A stretch of DNA of 64,000 nucleotides from Sphingomonas sp. CBMAI 2297 (GTDB lineage: Bacteria; Pseudomonadota; Alphaproteobacteria; Sphingomonadales; Sphingomonadaceae): assembly GCF_029870595.1 (NCBI RefSeq), contig NZ_JAPDIR010000004.1, positions 62,001 through 126,000 of the forward strand, written 5' to 3'. Both the position numbers and the translations under genes were made by a program. This document shows, piece after piece, positions 47,468 through 55,935 of the stretch (position 1 is its first letter; the number at the start of each line of letters is the position of its first letter). The notes under the pieces were generated by a model that was not told the origin of the DNA, ran no database searches, and saw only the letters and a program-made list of their open reading frames with translations.

Positions 47468-48865
47468 GTGAGCAGCCCCCGCCGCCGCCTGTTCGAAGGG
47501 TTCCGCCTGCGCGAGCTGCGCCGGCGCACGGGGATGAGCCAGGCGGCGATGGCCGCGAGGCTCGGCATCTCCGTCTCCTATTTGTCGCAGATCGAGAATA
47601 ACGACCGCCCGATCACCGACATCGTCCTCGTCGCGCTCAGCCGCGAGTTCCCGCTCGAGGCGTTCGGCGATGCCGACGAGAGCGCCTCGCTGCTGCGCAC
47701 GATCGACGCCGCCACCGATGCCGGCGTGCCGGCCGAGCGGATGGGCGAGGCGGACGTGCGCCGCGGCATCGAGCAGCAGCCCTTGCTCGCGAAGCGCATG
47801 GTCGCGCTGCACGAGGCCTGGCGCCGCAGCCAGGAGCAGCTCCGCGTGCTCGACGACCGCTATGACAGCGGCTCCACCGATGCGGCCCCGCTGCCCTGGG
47901 AAGAGGTTCGCGACTGGTTCCAGGCCGAAGGCAATTATATCGACGCGATCGACCGCTCGGCCGAGACGCTCGCCGCCGATCTCGACCCCTATCGGCCGAC
48001 CCGCGGGCTCGAGGATCGCCTGCGCTGGCACGGGGTGCAGGTCGCCGCGGAGGATGGCGATGGCAGCGAGCTCAGCCGGTTCGACTCCCGGGCACGCCGC
48101 CTCGCGATCAACAGCGCGCTCCCGCCGGAGAGCCGTGCCTTCCTGCTCGCCCACCGGCTGGTCCGCTACGAGTTCGAGAACGAGATGCGGCAGGTGGTGC
48201 AGGCGTCGGGCCTCGCCTCCCCCGCCGCGCGCGAGCTGCTCAGCATCGGCCTCGCCAACTATGCCGCCGGAGCGCTGCTGATGCCCTATGGCGCGTTCAG
48301 GGACACCGCCCGCGACGTCCGCCACGATATCGACCGGCTGCGCCAGCGTTTCGGCGTGAGCTTCGAACAGGCCTGCCACCGGCTCTCGACGCTCCAGCGC
48401 CCGGGCGCGCAGGGGCTGCCCTTCTTCTTCTGCCGGGTCGACATGGCCGGCAACGTCACCAAGCGCCACTCGGCGACGCGCCTCCAGTTCGCCGCGCTTG
48501 GCGGCGCCTGCCCGCTCTGGGTGGTGCACGAAGCAGTGGCGATCCCGGACCGGATCCTCGTCCAGCATGCCGAGATGCCCGACGGCACGCGCTACGTCTC
48601 GATGGCCAAGGGGCTGGTGAAGCCGTCGGGCAGCTATGCCCGCCCGCCGCGCCGCTATGCCGTGGCGCTGGGCTGCGAGGAGCTGCACGCGGCGGACTTC
48701 GTCTATGCCGACGATCTCAGGCCGGGCGGCGCGGCCACCCCGATCGGCGCCAGCTGCCGCATCTGCCCGCGCGCGGACTGCGACCAGCGCGCCTTCCCGC
48801 CCGCCGCCTCGGCGATCGCGATCGATCCGGATCGGCGCAGCGTGGTGCCCTACGGGTTCGGATGA
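47468..48865 (+). CDS. PccR/PrpR-type short-chain fatty acyl-CoA regulator
   Basis: 465 residues. An XRE helix-turn-helix ([35 protein letters not shown]) opens the protein. The middle is an IrrE-like metallopeptidase-fold sensor region ([17 protein letters not shown]), and the tail has a four-cysteine motif in [16 protein letters not shown], as in PrpR, where it binds an iron-sulfur cluster. Acyl-CoA sensing regulators of this kind control propionate genes. GTG 47468 is the only good start. It is divergent from pccB, so it probably controls that operon and itself. Confidence 0.85.
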   Translation: MSSPRRRLFEGFRLRELRRRTGMSQAAMAARLGISVSYLSQIENNDRPITDIVLVALSREFPLEAFGDADESASLLRTIDAATDAGVPAERMGEADVRRGIEQQPLLAKRMVALHEAWRRSQEQLRVLDDRYDSGSTDAAPLPWEEVRDWFQAEGNYIDAIDRSAETLAADLDPYRPTRGLEDRLRWHGVQVAAEDGDGSELSRFDSRARRLAINSALPPESRAFLLAHRLVRYEFENEMRQVVQASGLASPAARELLSIGLANYAAGALLMPYGAFRDTARDVRHDIDRLRQRFGVSFEQACHRLSTLQRPGAQGLPFFFCRVDMAGNVTKRHSATRLQFAALGGACPLWVVHEAVAIPDRILVQHAEMPDGTRYVSMAKGLVKPSGSYARPPRRYAVALGCEELHAADFVYADDLRPGGAATPIGASCRICPRADCDQRAFPPAASAIAIDPDRRSVVPYGFG

Positions 48866-49012
48866 ACCGCCTGCCGCACCCGATCGAAGCGGCCCGAAGG
48901 CATCGCGAATGCACCGAAACGACCGCGATTCCGATTGTCGGCGACTGGCACCTCAAGCAGCCTTTCCCGGCCGCGTGACCGGCCTGCACCATCGCCGGAC
49001 ACGGAGACTCCC

Positions 49013-49636
49013 ATGCACGAGACTGTGAGCAAATACGCCGGAAAGATCGGCGGCGAGGGCATCAATCCGCTGGCCGCGCTTGCCCCGGACCCCGCTCCGC
49101 ACGCCAAGCCGCTGAGCGACCTCGAAATCTACAATGTCTTCCGCGACTATATCAAACATGAGGACGGCCTGATGAATACCCGGCTGTCCTCGTTCCTCAG
49201 CATGAATTCCTTCCTGATCGGCTTTTCCGTGCTGATCCTCGGCGGCATGCTCAGCGCAGCTTCGCGAATGAGCGTGGATGCCAAGCTCCTCGCGCTGCTG
49301 GCGCTCGGAACCTTGGTTCATTCGATACTTGCCTATATCGGCTATGACGCCGCGCGGCTCACCCGATCGTCCATCCAGGCCGCCACCGACTCCCTCAAAA
49401 TATTGCGGGAAAAGGGAAATGCACGGCTTGCCGCCCCCATCGCGAATGGCGACTTCCCGCATCTGACGGATGCTCGGGAACTCAGCCGCCGGGAAAAGGC
49501 CGCTCTCGAGAAGGGCAGCGGCATCATGCGCGGCTTCCCGCGCCATATGCAGCGCATGTGGTTCATCATGGGGATCACGCCCGTGCTCGTAACGGGTCTC
49601 GCCGCATATCTGCGGTTCGGCCCGGCGCATTTCTAG
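49013..49636 (+). CDS. Membrane protein of unknown function
   Basis: 207 residues. Three hydrophobic segments, about residues 64-84 (FLSMNSFLIGFSVLILGGM), 93-113 (KLLALLALGTLVHSILAYIG) and 184-202 (MWFIMGITPVLVTGLAAYL), surround a cytosolic region with many Lys/Glu/Arg. The N-terminal 50 residues are soluble. No family was recognised. ATG 49013 follows GGAGA; frames farther upstream look non-coding. It stands alone between the pccR-like gene and the aldolase. Confidence 0.6.
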   Translation: MHETVSKYAGKIGGEGINPLAALAPDPAPHAKPLSDLEIYNVFRDYIKHEDGLMNTRLSSFLSMNSFLIGFSVLILGGMLSAASRMSVDAKLLALLALGTLVHSILAYIGYDAARLTRSSIQAATDSLKILREKGNARLAAPIANGDFPHLTDARELSRREKAALEKGSGIMRGFPRHMQRMWFIMGITPVLVTGLAAYLRFGPAHF

Positions 49637-49730
49637 AACGCGCCGCAAGGCGCCCGCCGCGAGCGACAACAGTTGCGGGCGCCGTCAAGGGCATGGCATA
49701 CCCGATCCACGAAAAAGCCTTGGGAGAGGT

Positions 49731-50492
49731 ATGATGGCCACCGCGCTGCGCAATTCCACCATGACCGAAGCCGAATGGGAGGCCCGCCAGCAGCTCGCCG
49801 CCTGCTACCGCGTGTTCGACATGCTCGGCTGGTCCGAGATGATCTACAACCACATCACGCTGAAGGTGCCGGGCGAGGAAGGCGCCTTCCTGATCAACCC
49901 GTTCGGGCTGCACTTCAGCGAAGTGAAGGCGTCGAACCTGGTCAAGATCGACATCGACGGCAACAAGCTCGACGATTCACCCTATCCGGTGAACCGTGCC
50001 GGCTTCGTCCAGCACGCGCTGTTCCACCGCCATCTGCCCGATGCGCATTGCATCGCGCACACCCACACCACGGCGGGCATGGCGGTCGCCAGCGTCGAAG
50101 GGGGCCTGCGCCCCACCAACTTCTATGCCTGCAACTTCGCCGGCCAGATCGCCTATCATGATTTCGAGGGTGTGACGGTGCGCGACGAGGAAGGCGAGCG
50201 GCTGCTCGAGCATCTCGGCGACAAGCGCGTGATGCTGCTCAGGAACCACGGCATCCTGGTAATGGGCAGGACGGTGCCCGAGGCGTTCATCAAGCACTGG
50301 TCGCTCCAGCGTGCCTGCGAGATCCAGATCGCCACCGCCAGCATGGGCGCGCCGATCACGGTCCCGGACGAAGTCGTCGCCGTCCACCAGCGCGACCTGC
50401 ACATGGCCCAGGTCCCCGGCGGCCCCGGCGCGGCCGATTTCGCGGCGATGGTGCGGCTGGTGGACCGCACGGACAAGAGCTGGCGGGATTAG
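49731..50492 (+). CDS. Class II aldolase/adducin-family protein
   Basis: 253 residues. The zinc-binding pattern is present: MIYNHITLKVPG, HCIAHTHTTAGMAV (two His), and VMLLRNHGILVMGR (third His). Family members are sugar-phosphate aldolases and epimerases such as fuculose-phosphate aldolase. The substrate cannot be told from the sequence. GGGAGAGG precedes the double ATG at 49731. A REP-like palindrome follows at 50528. Confidence 0.8.
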   Translation: MMATALRNSTMTEAEWEARQQLAACYRVFDMLGWSEMIYNHITLKVPGEEGAFLINPFGLHFSEVKASNLVKIDIDGNKLDDSPYPVNRAGFVQHALFHRHLPDAHCIAHTHTTAGMAVASVEGGLRPTNFYACNFAGQIAYHDFEGVTVRDEEGERLLEHLGDKRVMLLRNHGILVMGRTVPEAFIKHWSLQRACEIQIATASMGAPITVPDEVVAVHQRDLHMAQVPGGPGAADFAAMVRLVDRTDKSWRD

Positions 50493-50527
50493 GTTGAGGA
50501 TCCAGACAAGCCATTGAAAATACGTCC

Positions 50528-50553
50528 GTCATCCCCGCCTGCGCGGGGATGAC
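50528..50553. repeat. REP-like palindrome
   Basis: GTCATCCCCGC-CTGC-GCGGGGATGAC: a perfect 11-bp stem with a 4-base loop in the intergenic region after the aldolase. Related sequences occur at 54684-54903 and about 63687-63710. Most likely a repeat-family element; it could also work as a terminator. Confidence 0.6.
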
Positions 50554-50719
50554 GAGATGCGTCCGGAACGGAGCGACTACTCAGCCAATATGGGATTCCG
50601 CGTGCTTCCGTCCCGGAATGCGCGCCGCTCGCCCCATGTCATCCCGGTGGACGACGGTCGGGTCCATGCGGCGGCCGAAATCCCGGCCCGCGTGCCGTAA
50701 ATTTCCGGCCGGCGAATCG

Positions 50720-51520
50720 TCAGCCGAACCGATACCCAGATACCGTCCATCCCAGCACATGGTCGCGATAGTCCCGCACCGCCGGCCCCTCCCCGCCCGC
50801 GCCGAGCGCGACCATCAGGGGCAGGAGATGTTCCTCGCGCGGATGGGCGAAGCGGGCATGGGGCAGGTCGTCCCAGGCCGCGACCCGGGCCGCGCGCCGC
50901 GCCGGGTCGGGGTCGGTCGCCGCCGCGGCGAGCGCCTCGTCCCATTCGTCGGCCAGCGGCGTCACCTGCGGCCCGCGGGCGCGCAAATTGTGGAAGCTCA
51001 TGCCCGAGCCGACGATCAGCACGCCCTCGTCGCGCAGCGGCGCGAGCGCCCTGCCGATCGCGATATGATCCGCTGGGTCGAGGTCCTTGCGCAGCGAGAG
51101 TTGGGCGAGCGGGATGTCCGCCCCGGGCACCGCGACCATCATCGGGATGAACACCCCATGGTCCCAGCCGCGCTCGCGCTCCTCCCCGACGGGGAAGCCG
51201 GCGCCTTTGAGCAGCGCCTTCGCCCGCGCCGCCACCTGCGGCGCGCCCGGCGCGTCCCAGCGCAGGCGATAGGTATGCTCGGGGAAGCCATGATAGTCGA
51301 ACAGCAGCGGCTGGCCGCTCCCGGCATGGACGGTGACGACTTCCTCCTCCCAATGGCCCGAGACCAGCAGGATCGCCCTGGGCTTCTCGGGCAGCGAGCC
51401 GATCAGCCCGGCCAGATAGGTCTGCATGCGAACCCACATCGGATCCGGCGGGCCGCCATTGGGGTCCATGAAGAAGCAGGGCCCGCCGCCATGCGGAATG
51501 AAGAGTGCAGGAAGTGTCAT
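50720..51520 (-). CDS. LigB/DODA-type extradiol dioxygenase
   Basis: 266 residues. Metal-binding and catalytic histidines are in LFIPHGGGPCFFM, LLVSGHWEEEVV, RGWDHGVFIPMMV and GSGMSFHNLRARG, as in YgiD/DODA (4,5-DOPA dioxygenase extradiol). It cleaves catechol-type rings next to a hydroxyl pair using non-haem iron or zinc. ATG 51520 is well supported, with the family N-terminus MTLPALFIPHGG. It is divergent from the 2Fe-2S gene. Confidence 0.85.
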   Translation of the reverse strand: MTLPALFIPHGGGPCFFMDPNGGPPDPMWVRMQTYLAGLIGSLPEKPRAILLVSGHWEEEVVTVHAGSGQPLLFDYHGFPEHTYRLRWDAPGAPQVAARAKALLKGAGFPVGEERERGWDHGVFIPMMVAVPGADIPLAQLSLRKDLDPADHIAIGRALAPLRDEGVLIVGSGMSFHNLRARGPQVTPLADEWDEALAAAATDPDPARRAARVAAWDDLPHARFAHPREEHLLPLMVALGAGGEGPAVRDYRDHVLGWTVSGYRFG

Positions 51521-51598
51521 GCCGGATGATGTCGCCACCCGCGCAGTTCGGCGCAATGGCGGTTTCGGAAACGGCGCGTTTCCCGCTACACCCCCGGC

Positions 51599-52111
51599 AT
51601 GACTCGCTTCACCGTCAACAACCAGCCGGTCGCCTACAAGATGGATCCGCGCACGCCCCTGCTCTGGGCCTTGCGCGACGCCTCGAACCTCACCGGCACC
51701 AAATATGGCTGCGGCACCGGCGATTGCGGGGCCTGCACGGTGGACGTGGACGGCACTGCCCGCCTGGCCTGCCAGGAGACGATCGGCGCGCTCGAGGGCA
51801 CGTTCGTCACCACGATCGAGGGCCTGTCCAAGGATCGCAGCCATCCGGTGCAGCAGGCGCTGATCGCGGCGAACGTGCCGCAATGCGGCTATTGCATCCC
51901 GGGCGTGGTGATGGCGGCCGCCGTGCTGCTGCGGGACAACCGGAATCCGAGCGAGCAGGAGATCGCGGACGCGATCCCCAATATCTGCCGCTGCGGCATC
52001 TATCCGCGGTTGACCGAAGCGATCCAGAACGCCGCCCGCATCGCCCGGGGCGACGTCGCCGCGCCCGAGGCGGGACAGGACACGCCGGCCGCGCCCCATG
52101 CGGAACCCTGA
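51599..52111 (+). CDS. Orphan (2Fe-2S) subunit, IorA-like
   Basis: 170 residues. Two 2Fe-2S centres: plant-type ferredoxin ligands in TKYGCGTGDCGACTV and later GTARLACQ, and the second cluster in VPQCGYCIPGVVM and NICRCGIYPRL. This is the small electron-transfer subunit of xanthine-oxidase-family hydroxylases such as isoquinoline 1-oxidoreductase. The usual molybdenum subunit gene is not adjacent on either side. It would need a partner encoded elsewhere. Confidence 0.85.
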   Translation: MTRFTVNNQPVAYKMDPRTPLLWALRDASNLTGTKYGCGTGDCGACTVDVDGTARLACQETIGALEGTFVTTIEGLSKDRSHPVQQALIAANVPQCGYCIPGVVMAAAVLLRDNRNPSEQEIADAIPNICRCGIYPRLTEAIQNAARIARGDVAAPEAGQDTPAAPHAEP

Positions 52112-52231
52112 ATCGTTCCGGATGCTTTCAATATGCTGACAGGCGAATTCAGAGTCGCGTCAGTTGCCGGGGCCTAAAGAGGGCATACCCCGAAAGCCCG
52201 GCCTGTTGCCGGTCCCAGCGGAGACATTCAG

Positions 52232-53095
52232 ATGAAGAAGACCTTGCTCGCGGCGATCATCGCCGCAACGGCCCTGGTCCCGCCGGCACTGGCGCAGGAC
52301 CGCGGGCATCGCTGGGGCGGCGGCGACCGTTCCGGCGGCAATGCGGGCGCCTCGCAGCCCGCCCAGGATCGCGGCGACCGCGGCGACCGCGGCGGCGATC
52401 GTGGTGGCGACCGCGGCGACGACCGTGGCGGCTGGCGCCCGTCCCCGGGCCAGCCGCAACAGCCCGCGCAACCCTCGCAGCCGCGCCCGGAATGGCATGG
52501 CGGCGGCGGCAACACGCCTCCCAATGGCTGGAACCGCGGCGGCTGGAACCGTGGCGGCCAGCCCGGCGGCGGCCAGGTCTCCCCGCCCCAGGATCGCCCG
52601 CAGCCGCCGCGCTGGGACGGCAATCGCGGCGGCAACGATCGTCGCGACTGGAACCGCGACGGCAATCGCGGCGGCCAGTGGGACCGCGGCAATCCGAACT
52701 GGAACCGCAATAACGATCGCGGCTGGAACGACCGCAACCGCGGCTGGGACAATAACCGCGGCTGGCGCGGCAACGATCGCGGCCGCTGGAACAATGGCTG
52801 GCGCAACGACCGCCGCTACGACTGGCGCGACTATCGCAACAGCAACCGCGGCATCTATCGCCTGCCGCGCTATTACGCGCCGTCGGGCTGGGGCTATGGC
52901 TATCGCCGCTTCACGATCGGCTACACGCTGAACTCGATCCTGTTCTCGTCGCAATACTGGATCAACGATCCGTATTATTATCGCCTGCCGGAGGTCTACG
53001 GGCCCTATCGCTGGGTGCGCTACTATAACGACGCGCTGCTGGTCGATGTCGAGACCGGCGAGGTGGTCGACACCATCTACGACATCTTCTGGTAA
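52232..53095 (+). CDS. RcnB-family periplasmic protein with Gly/Arg/Asn/Asp-rich repeat region
   Basis: 287 residues. A signal peptide (KTLLAAIIAATALVPPALA) precedes a low-complexity region (about residues 22-210) with short repeats such as RGDRGGDRGGDRGDDRGG and NRGG/WNR units. The C-terminal 75 residues (GIYRLPRYYAPSGWGYG and YWINDPYYYRLPEVYGPYRW) are an RcnB domain. RcnB modulates Ni/Co efflux, but sphingomonad members are mostly uncharacterised. A terminator follows at 53122. Confidence 0.75.
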   Translation: MKKTLLAAIIAATALVPPALAQDRGHRWGGGDRSGGNAGASQPAQDRGDRGDRGGDRGGDRGDDRGGWRPSPGQPQQPAQPSQPRPEWHGGGGNTPPNGWNRGGWNRGGQPGGGQVSPPQDRPQPPRWDGNRGGNDRRDWNRDGNRGGQWDRGNPNWNRNNDRGWNDRNRGWDNNRGWRGNDRGRWNNGWRNDRRYDWRDYRNSNRGIYRLPRYYAPSGWGYGYRRFTIGYTLNSILFSSQYWINDPYYYRLPEVYGPYRWVRYYNDALLVDVETGEVVDTIYDIFW

Positions 53096-53121
53096 GCGAG
53101 CCCGCATCTTGCCAGAAACGG

Positions 53122-53157
53122 GAGGCCCGGCCCATCAGGACCGGGCCTCTTGCTTTT
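53122..53157 (+). terminator. Rho-independent terminator after the RcnB gene
   Basis: GAGGCCCGG (53122-53130) pairs with CCGGGCCTC (53141-53149), 9 bp with a 10-base loop, followed by TTGCTTTT. It lies 26 bases after the stop codon. Confidence 0.75.
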
Positions 53158-53172
53158 GACTCCGCAGGTCGC

Positions 53173-53871
53173 ATGCTGGCGGCGATGACGAGCCCCATGG
53201 CCCCCGACCCCGTCCGCGCCGAGACCGGCCGCCGCGCCACCACCCGGATCGAGGCCAACCCCCTGGTTCGCCACGCCGGCCTCGACATGCTCCAGCTCTA
53301 TCATCTGCCCAATTTCCTCAGCCGCACCGAGTGCAGGGCGCTGGCCCGGATGATCGACGCCGATGCGAAGCCGTCCACGGTGCTCGCGCGATATCAGGAG
53401 CCCGGCCTGCGCACGAGCTACACCTGCGACCTCGAGCGGCAGGATCCGGAGATCCGCCGGCTCGACGCGCGCCTCGCCGAGCTGCTGGGCATCCCCCTCG
53501 ATCATGGCGAGCCGGTACAGGGGCAGCGCTATGCGGTGGGCCAGCACTTCCGCGCGCATTGCGACTGGTTCCGCGACGATGTGGACTATTGGCCGGAGAT
53601 GGAGGCGCAGGGCGGCCAGCGCATCTGGACGGCGATGATCTACCTCAACGATGTCGAGGATGGCGGCGAGACCTGGTTCCCCCGCGCCGGCATCCGCCTC
53701 ACGCCGACGCGCGGCCTGCTGGTCGCCTGGAACAACATGGCCGCCGACGGCAGCCCGAACGACGCGACGCTGCACGAGGCGCGGCCGGTGCTGGCCGGCA
53801 GCAAGTACATCATCACCAAATGGTTCCGCGAACGCCCCTGGACGCCCATCGGCGCGCGGACGACCTATTGA
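53173..53871 (+). CDS. Prolyl 4-hydroxylase-like 2OG/Fe(II) dioxygenase, first copy
   Basis: 232 residues. The double-stranded beta-helix has the iron-binding His-x-Asp in GQHFRAHCDWFRDD; the distal His is about H192 in DATLHEARPVL and the 2-oxoglutarate-binding Lys follows about 10 residues later (GSKYIITKWF). Typical of bacterial P4H enzymes hydroxylating proline or other residues. Start at 53173 or Met 53185 (MTSPMAPDP). Followed 31 bases later by a clear paralogue. Confidence 0.82.
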   Translation: MLAAMTSPMAPDPVRAETGRRATTRIEANPLVRHAGLDMLQLYHLPNFLSRTECRALARMIDADAKPSTVLARYQEPGLRTSYTCDLERQDPEIRRLDARLAELLGIPLDHGEPVQGQRYAVGQHFRAHCDWFRDDVDYWPEMEAQGGQRIWTAMIYLNDVEDGGETWFPRAGIRLTPTRGLLVAWNNMAADGSPNDATLHEARPVLAGSKYIITKWFRERPWTPIGARTTY

Positions 53872-53902
53872 CCGCGAGCCCCGCAGGCGCAAATTGGCCG
53901 TC

Positions 53903-54625
53903 GTGAGCAAGAATATCGGCAGAGTATCGGGAACGCCCTCCCCCAATCGCGCGCGGATCGGCCGCGAGGTGGTGGCGAGGCTGGAGGGCAATCCGCACAT
54001 CAGGCGCGCCAAGGTGGAGAACGCGCAGATGTTCACCTATCCCGACTTTCTGAGCATCGCCGAGTGCGACATGCTCGTCGGCCTGATCGAGGCGGCGGCG
54101 CGCCCCTCGACGCTGCTGGCGATGCATGAGGACCCCGAGTTCCGCACCAGCAGCTCGACCGACCTCGATCGCTGGTCGGAGGAGATCTGGCCGATCGACG
54201 ACCGCATCGCCGATGTGCTCGGCCTGCCGCCGGCAAATGCCGAGACGATGCAGGGCCAGCGCTATACCCCCGGCCAGCAGTTCCGCGCGCATTGCGACTA
54301 TTTCCACGAGGGCGCGGAATATTGGGACAAGATGGTCGAATATGGCGGCCAGCGCACCTGGACCGCGATGATCTATCTCAACGAGGTCGAGGAAGGCGGC
54401 GCGACCTGGTTCCCGCGCGCCGGCGTCCGCTTCAAGCCCCGAAAGGGGCTGATGCTGATCTGGAACAACATGATGGAAGACGGCACGCCCAACTACGACA
54501 CGCTGCACGAGGGCATGCGCGTGCTCGAGGGAACGAAGTATATCGTCACCAAATGGTTCCGCGAGAATGCCTGGATCCGCGGCCATGTGCCCACTTATTA
54601 TGCAGGCGGCGAGCAGCGGACCTAG
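53903..54625 (+). CDS. Prolyl 4-hydroxylase-like 2OG/Fe(II) dioxygenase, second copy
   Basis: 240 residues. Same core as the preceding gene: GQQFRAHCDYFHEGAEYWD gives His-x-Asp, then TLHEGMRVLEGTKYIVTKWF. The shared pattern of RYxxGQxFRAHCD and TAMIYLN shows recent tandem duplication with divergence. GTG 53903 was taken as start; TTG 53894 is also possible, and no strong SD is visible for either. Substrate is unknown. Confidence 0.8.
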   Translation: MSKNIGRVSGTPSPNRARIGREVVARLEGNPHIRRAKVENAQMFTYPDFLSIAECDMLVGLIEAAARPSTLLAMHEDPEFRTSSSTDLDRWSEEIWPIDDRIADVLGLPPANAETMQGQRYTPGQQFRAHCDYFHEGAEYWDKMVEYGGQRTWTAMIYLNEVEEGGATWFPRAGVRFKPRKGLMLIWNNMMEDGTPNYDTLHEGMRVLEGTKYIVTKWFRENAWIRGHVPTYYAGGEQRT

Positions 54626-54991
54626 TTCCCGGAAGGGCGGGGAAGCTCAGGCGAGAACCCAGGCAACTATCTGATTTTCTGCCGTCACCCCGGCCTTGCC
54701 CCGGGATGACGAAGCAAGAATATGAGTCCCCAATCTGGGACGAGAACCCAAACAAGCCCTTGGGACCATTTCCGTCCTCCCCGCGCAGGCGGGGATCCAG
54801 GGTAGCAGGGGATAATCGCAGCAATCACGGGCATGCTCGCCGGCACCGGCAAAACGCGCCTCACGCACCTTGCCCCTGGCCCTGGATCCCCGCCTTCGCG
54901 GGGATGACGAGGAAGGGAAGCGAGGAAGGGAAGCGGGGATGACGCGGAAGGGATGGCGGCGACGCCGGGGCTTGCCGAGCGAGTCGCGACT
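54626..54991. repeat. Cluster of REP-like palindromes, no gene
   Basis: The 366-base gap holds three related hairpins: GTCACCCCGG / CCGGGATGAC (54684-54710), CCCCGC-GCAG-GCGGGG (54779-54794) and CCCCGC-CTTC-GCGGGG (54888-54903), each flanked by variants of GGATCCAGG or GGGATGACGA. These match the single copy at 50528 and one near 63687. No gene is seen. Confidence 0.6.
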
Positions 54992-55873
54992 CTAGATCAG
55001 CCCCGCATGCGCCAGCGCGGCATCGACCGCCGCGCGGCTCGCCTCGCCCGCCGGAGTCATCGGCAGCCGCAGTTCCCCGGGGAATCCCGGGCGAACCCGC
55101 GTCATCGCGTATTTCACCGGGCCCGGCGAGGCGTCGGTGAACATCGCGATATGGAGGGGATAGAGCCGGTCGTGCAATGCGAGCGCCCCGGCATTGTCCC
55201 CCGCCGCCCAGGCCGCCTGGAACTCAGCGCAGAGCCGCGGCGCGACGTTCGCCGTCACCGAGATGCAGCCCGTGCCGCCCATCGCGTTGAAGGCGAGCGC
55301 GGTCTCGTCATTGCCCGAGAGCTGGATGAAGCCATGCCCGCAGCCGGCACGCTGCTCGGTCACCCGGGCGAGCGCGCCGGTCGCGTCCTTGACGCCGAGG
55401 AACTTGCCCGGAAACGCCTTGACGATCCGCGCCATCGTCGCCGGCTGGATGTCGGTCACCGTCCTGCCCGGCACGTTGTAGAGCACGATCGGCAGGTCGG
55501 TCTTTTCCGCCACCGCCTCGAAATGCCGGAAGATGCCCTCCTGGCTCGGGCGATTATAATAGGGCGGGACCATCAGCACCGCATCGGCGCCCGCGTCCCG
55601 CGCGGCCTTCACATTCTCGATCGCGACCAGCGTATCGTTCGAGCCGGCGCCGGCGAGCACGGGCACCCGGCCCCCGGCCTGGTCGGCGCAGACGCGCACG
55701 ACTTCGAAATGCTCGTCCTTCGGCATGGTCGCCGCCTCGCCGGTGGTGCCGCACGGCACCAGCGCGGCGGAGCCTTCGGCAATCTGCCATTCAACCAGCG
55801 CGCGATAATCTTCCTCCGCGAAGCTGCCGTTACGGAACGGCGTCACCAGCGCGGGAATGGAGCCCGAAAACAT
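54992..55873 (-). CDS. dapA: 4-hydroxy-tetrahydrodipicolinate synthase
   Basis: 293 residues. The Schiff-base lysine is in FLGVKDATG, the catalytic Tyr in IVLYNVPGRTV, and the substrate-binding loop is PCGTTGEAATM. It condenses pyruvate with aspartate semialdehyde, the first committed step to diaminopimelate and lysine. Start at 55873 with MFSGSIPALVTPF matches the family. Divergent from the transglycosylase gene 62 bases away. Confidence 0.92.
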   Translation of the reverse strand: MFSGSIPALVTPFRNGSFAEEDYRALVEWQIAEGSAALVPCGTTGEAATMPKDEHFEVVRVCADQAGGRVPVLAGAGSNDTLVAIENVKAARDAGADAVLMVPPYYNRPSQEGIFRHFEAVAEKTDLPIVLYNVPGRTVTDIQPATMARIVKAFPGKFLGVKDATGALARVTEQRAGCGHGFIQLSGNDETALAFNAMGGTGCISVTANVAPRLCAEFQAAWAAGDNAGALALHDRLYPLHIAMFTDASPGPVKYAMTRVRPGFPGELRLPMTPAGEASRAAVDAALAHAGLI

Positions 55874-55935
55874 GGTCCCAGAATCTTCCTTAATTCCCCA
55901 ATTCGGGGCTGGCAGATAGGGGCGACACGCGTATC

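Noticed and set aside
52350..52440. CRISPR-like repeat array
   Set aside because: Short repeats are coding (RGD/GGDR units in RcnB), without spacers or cas genes.
52160..53107. Ala/Val-rich minus-strand gene opposite RcnB
   Set aside because: Mirror image of the repeat-encoding strand; the + strand has the signal peptide and RcnB domain.
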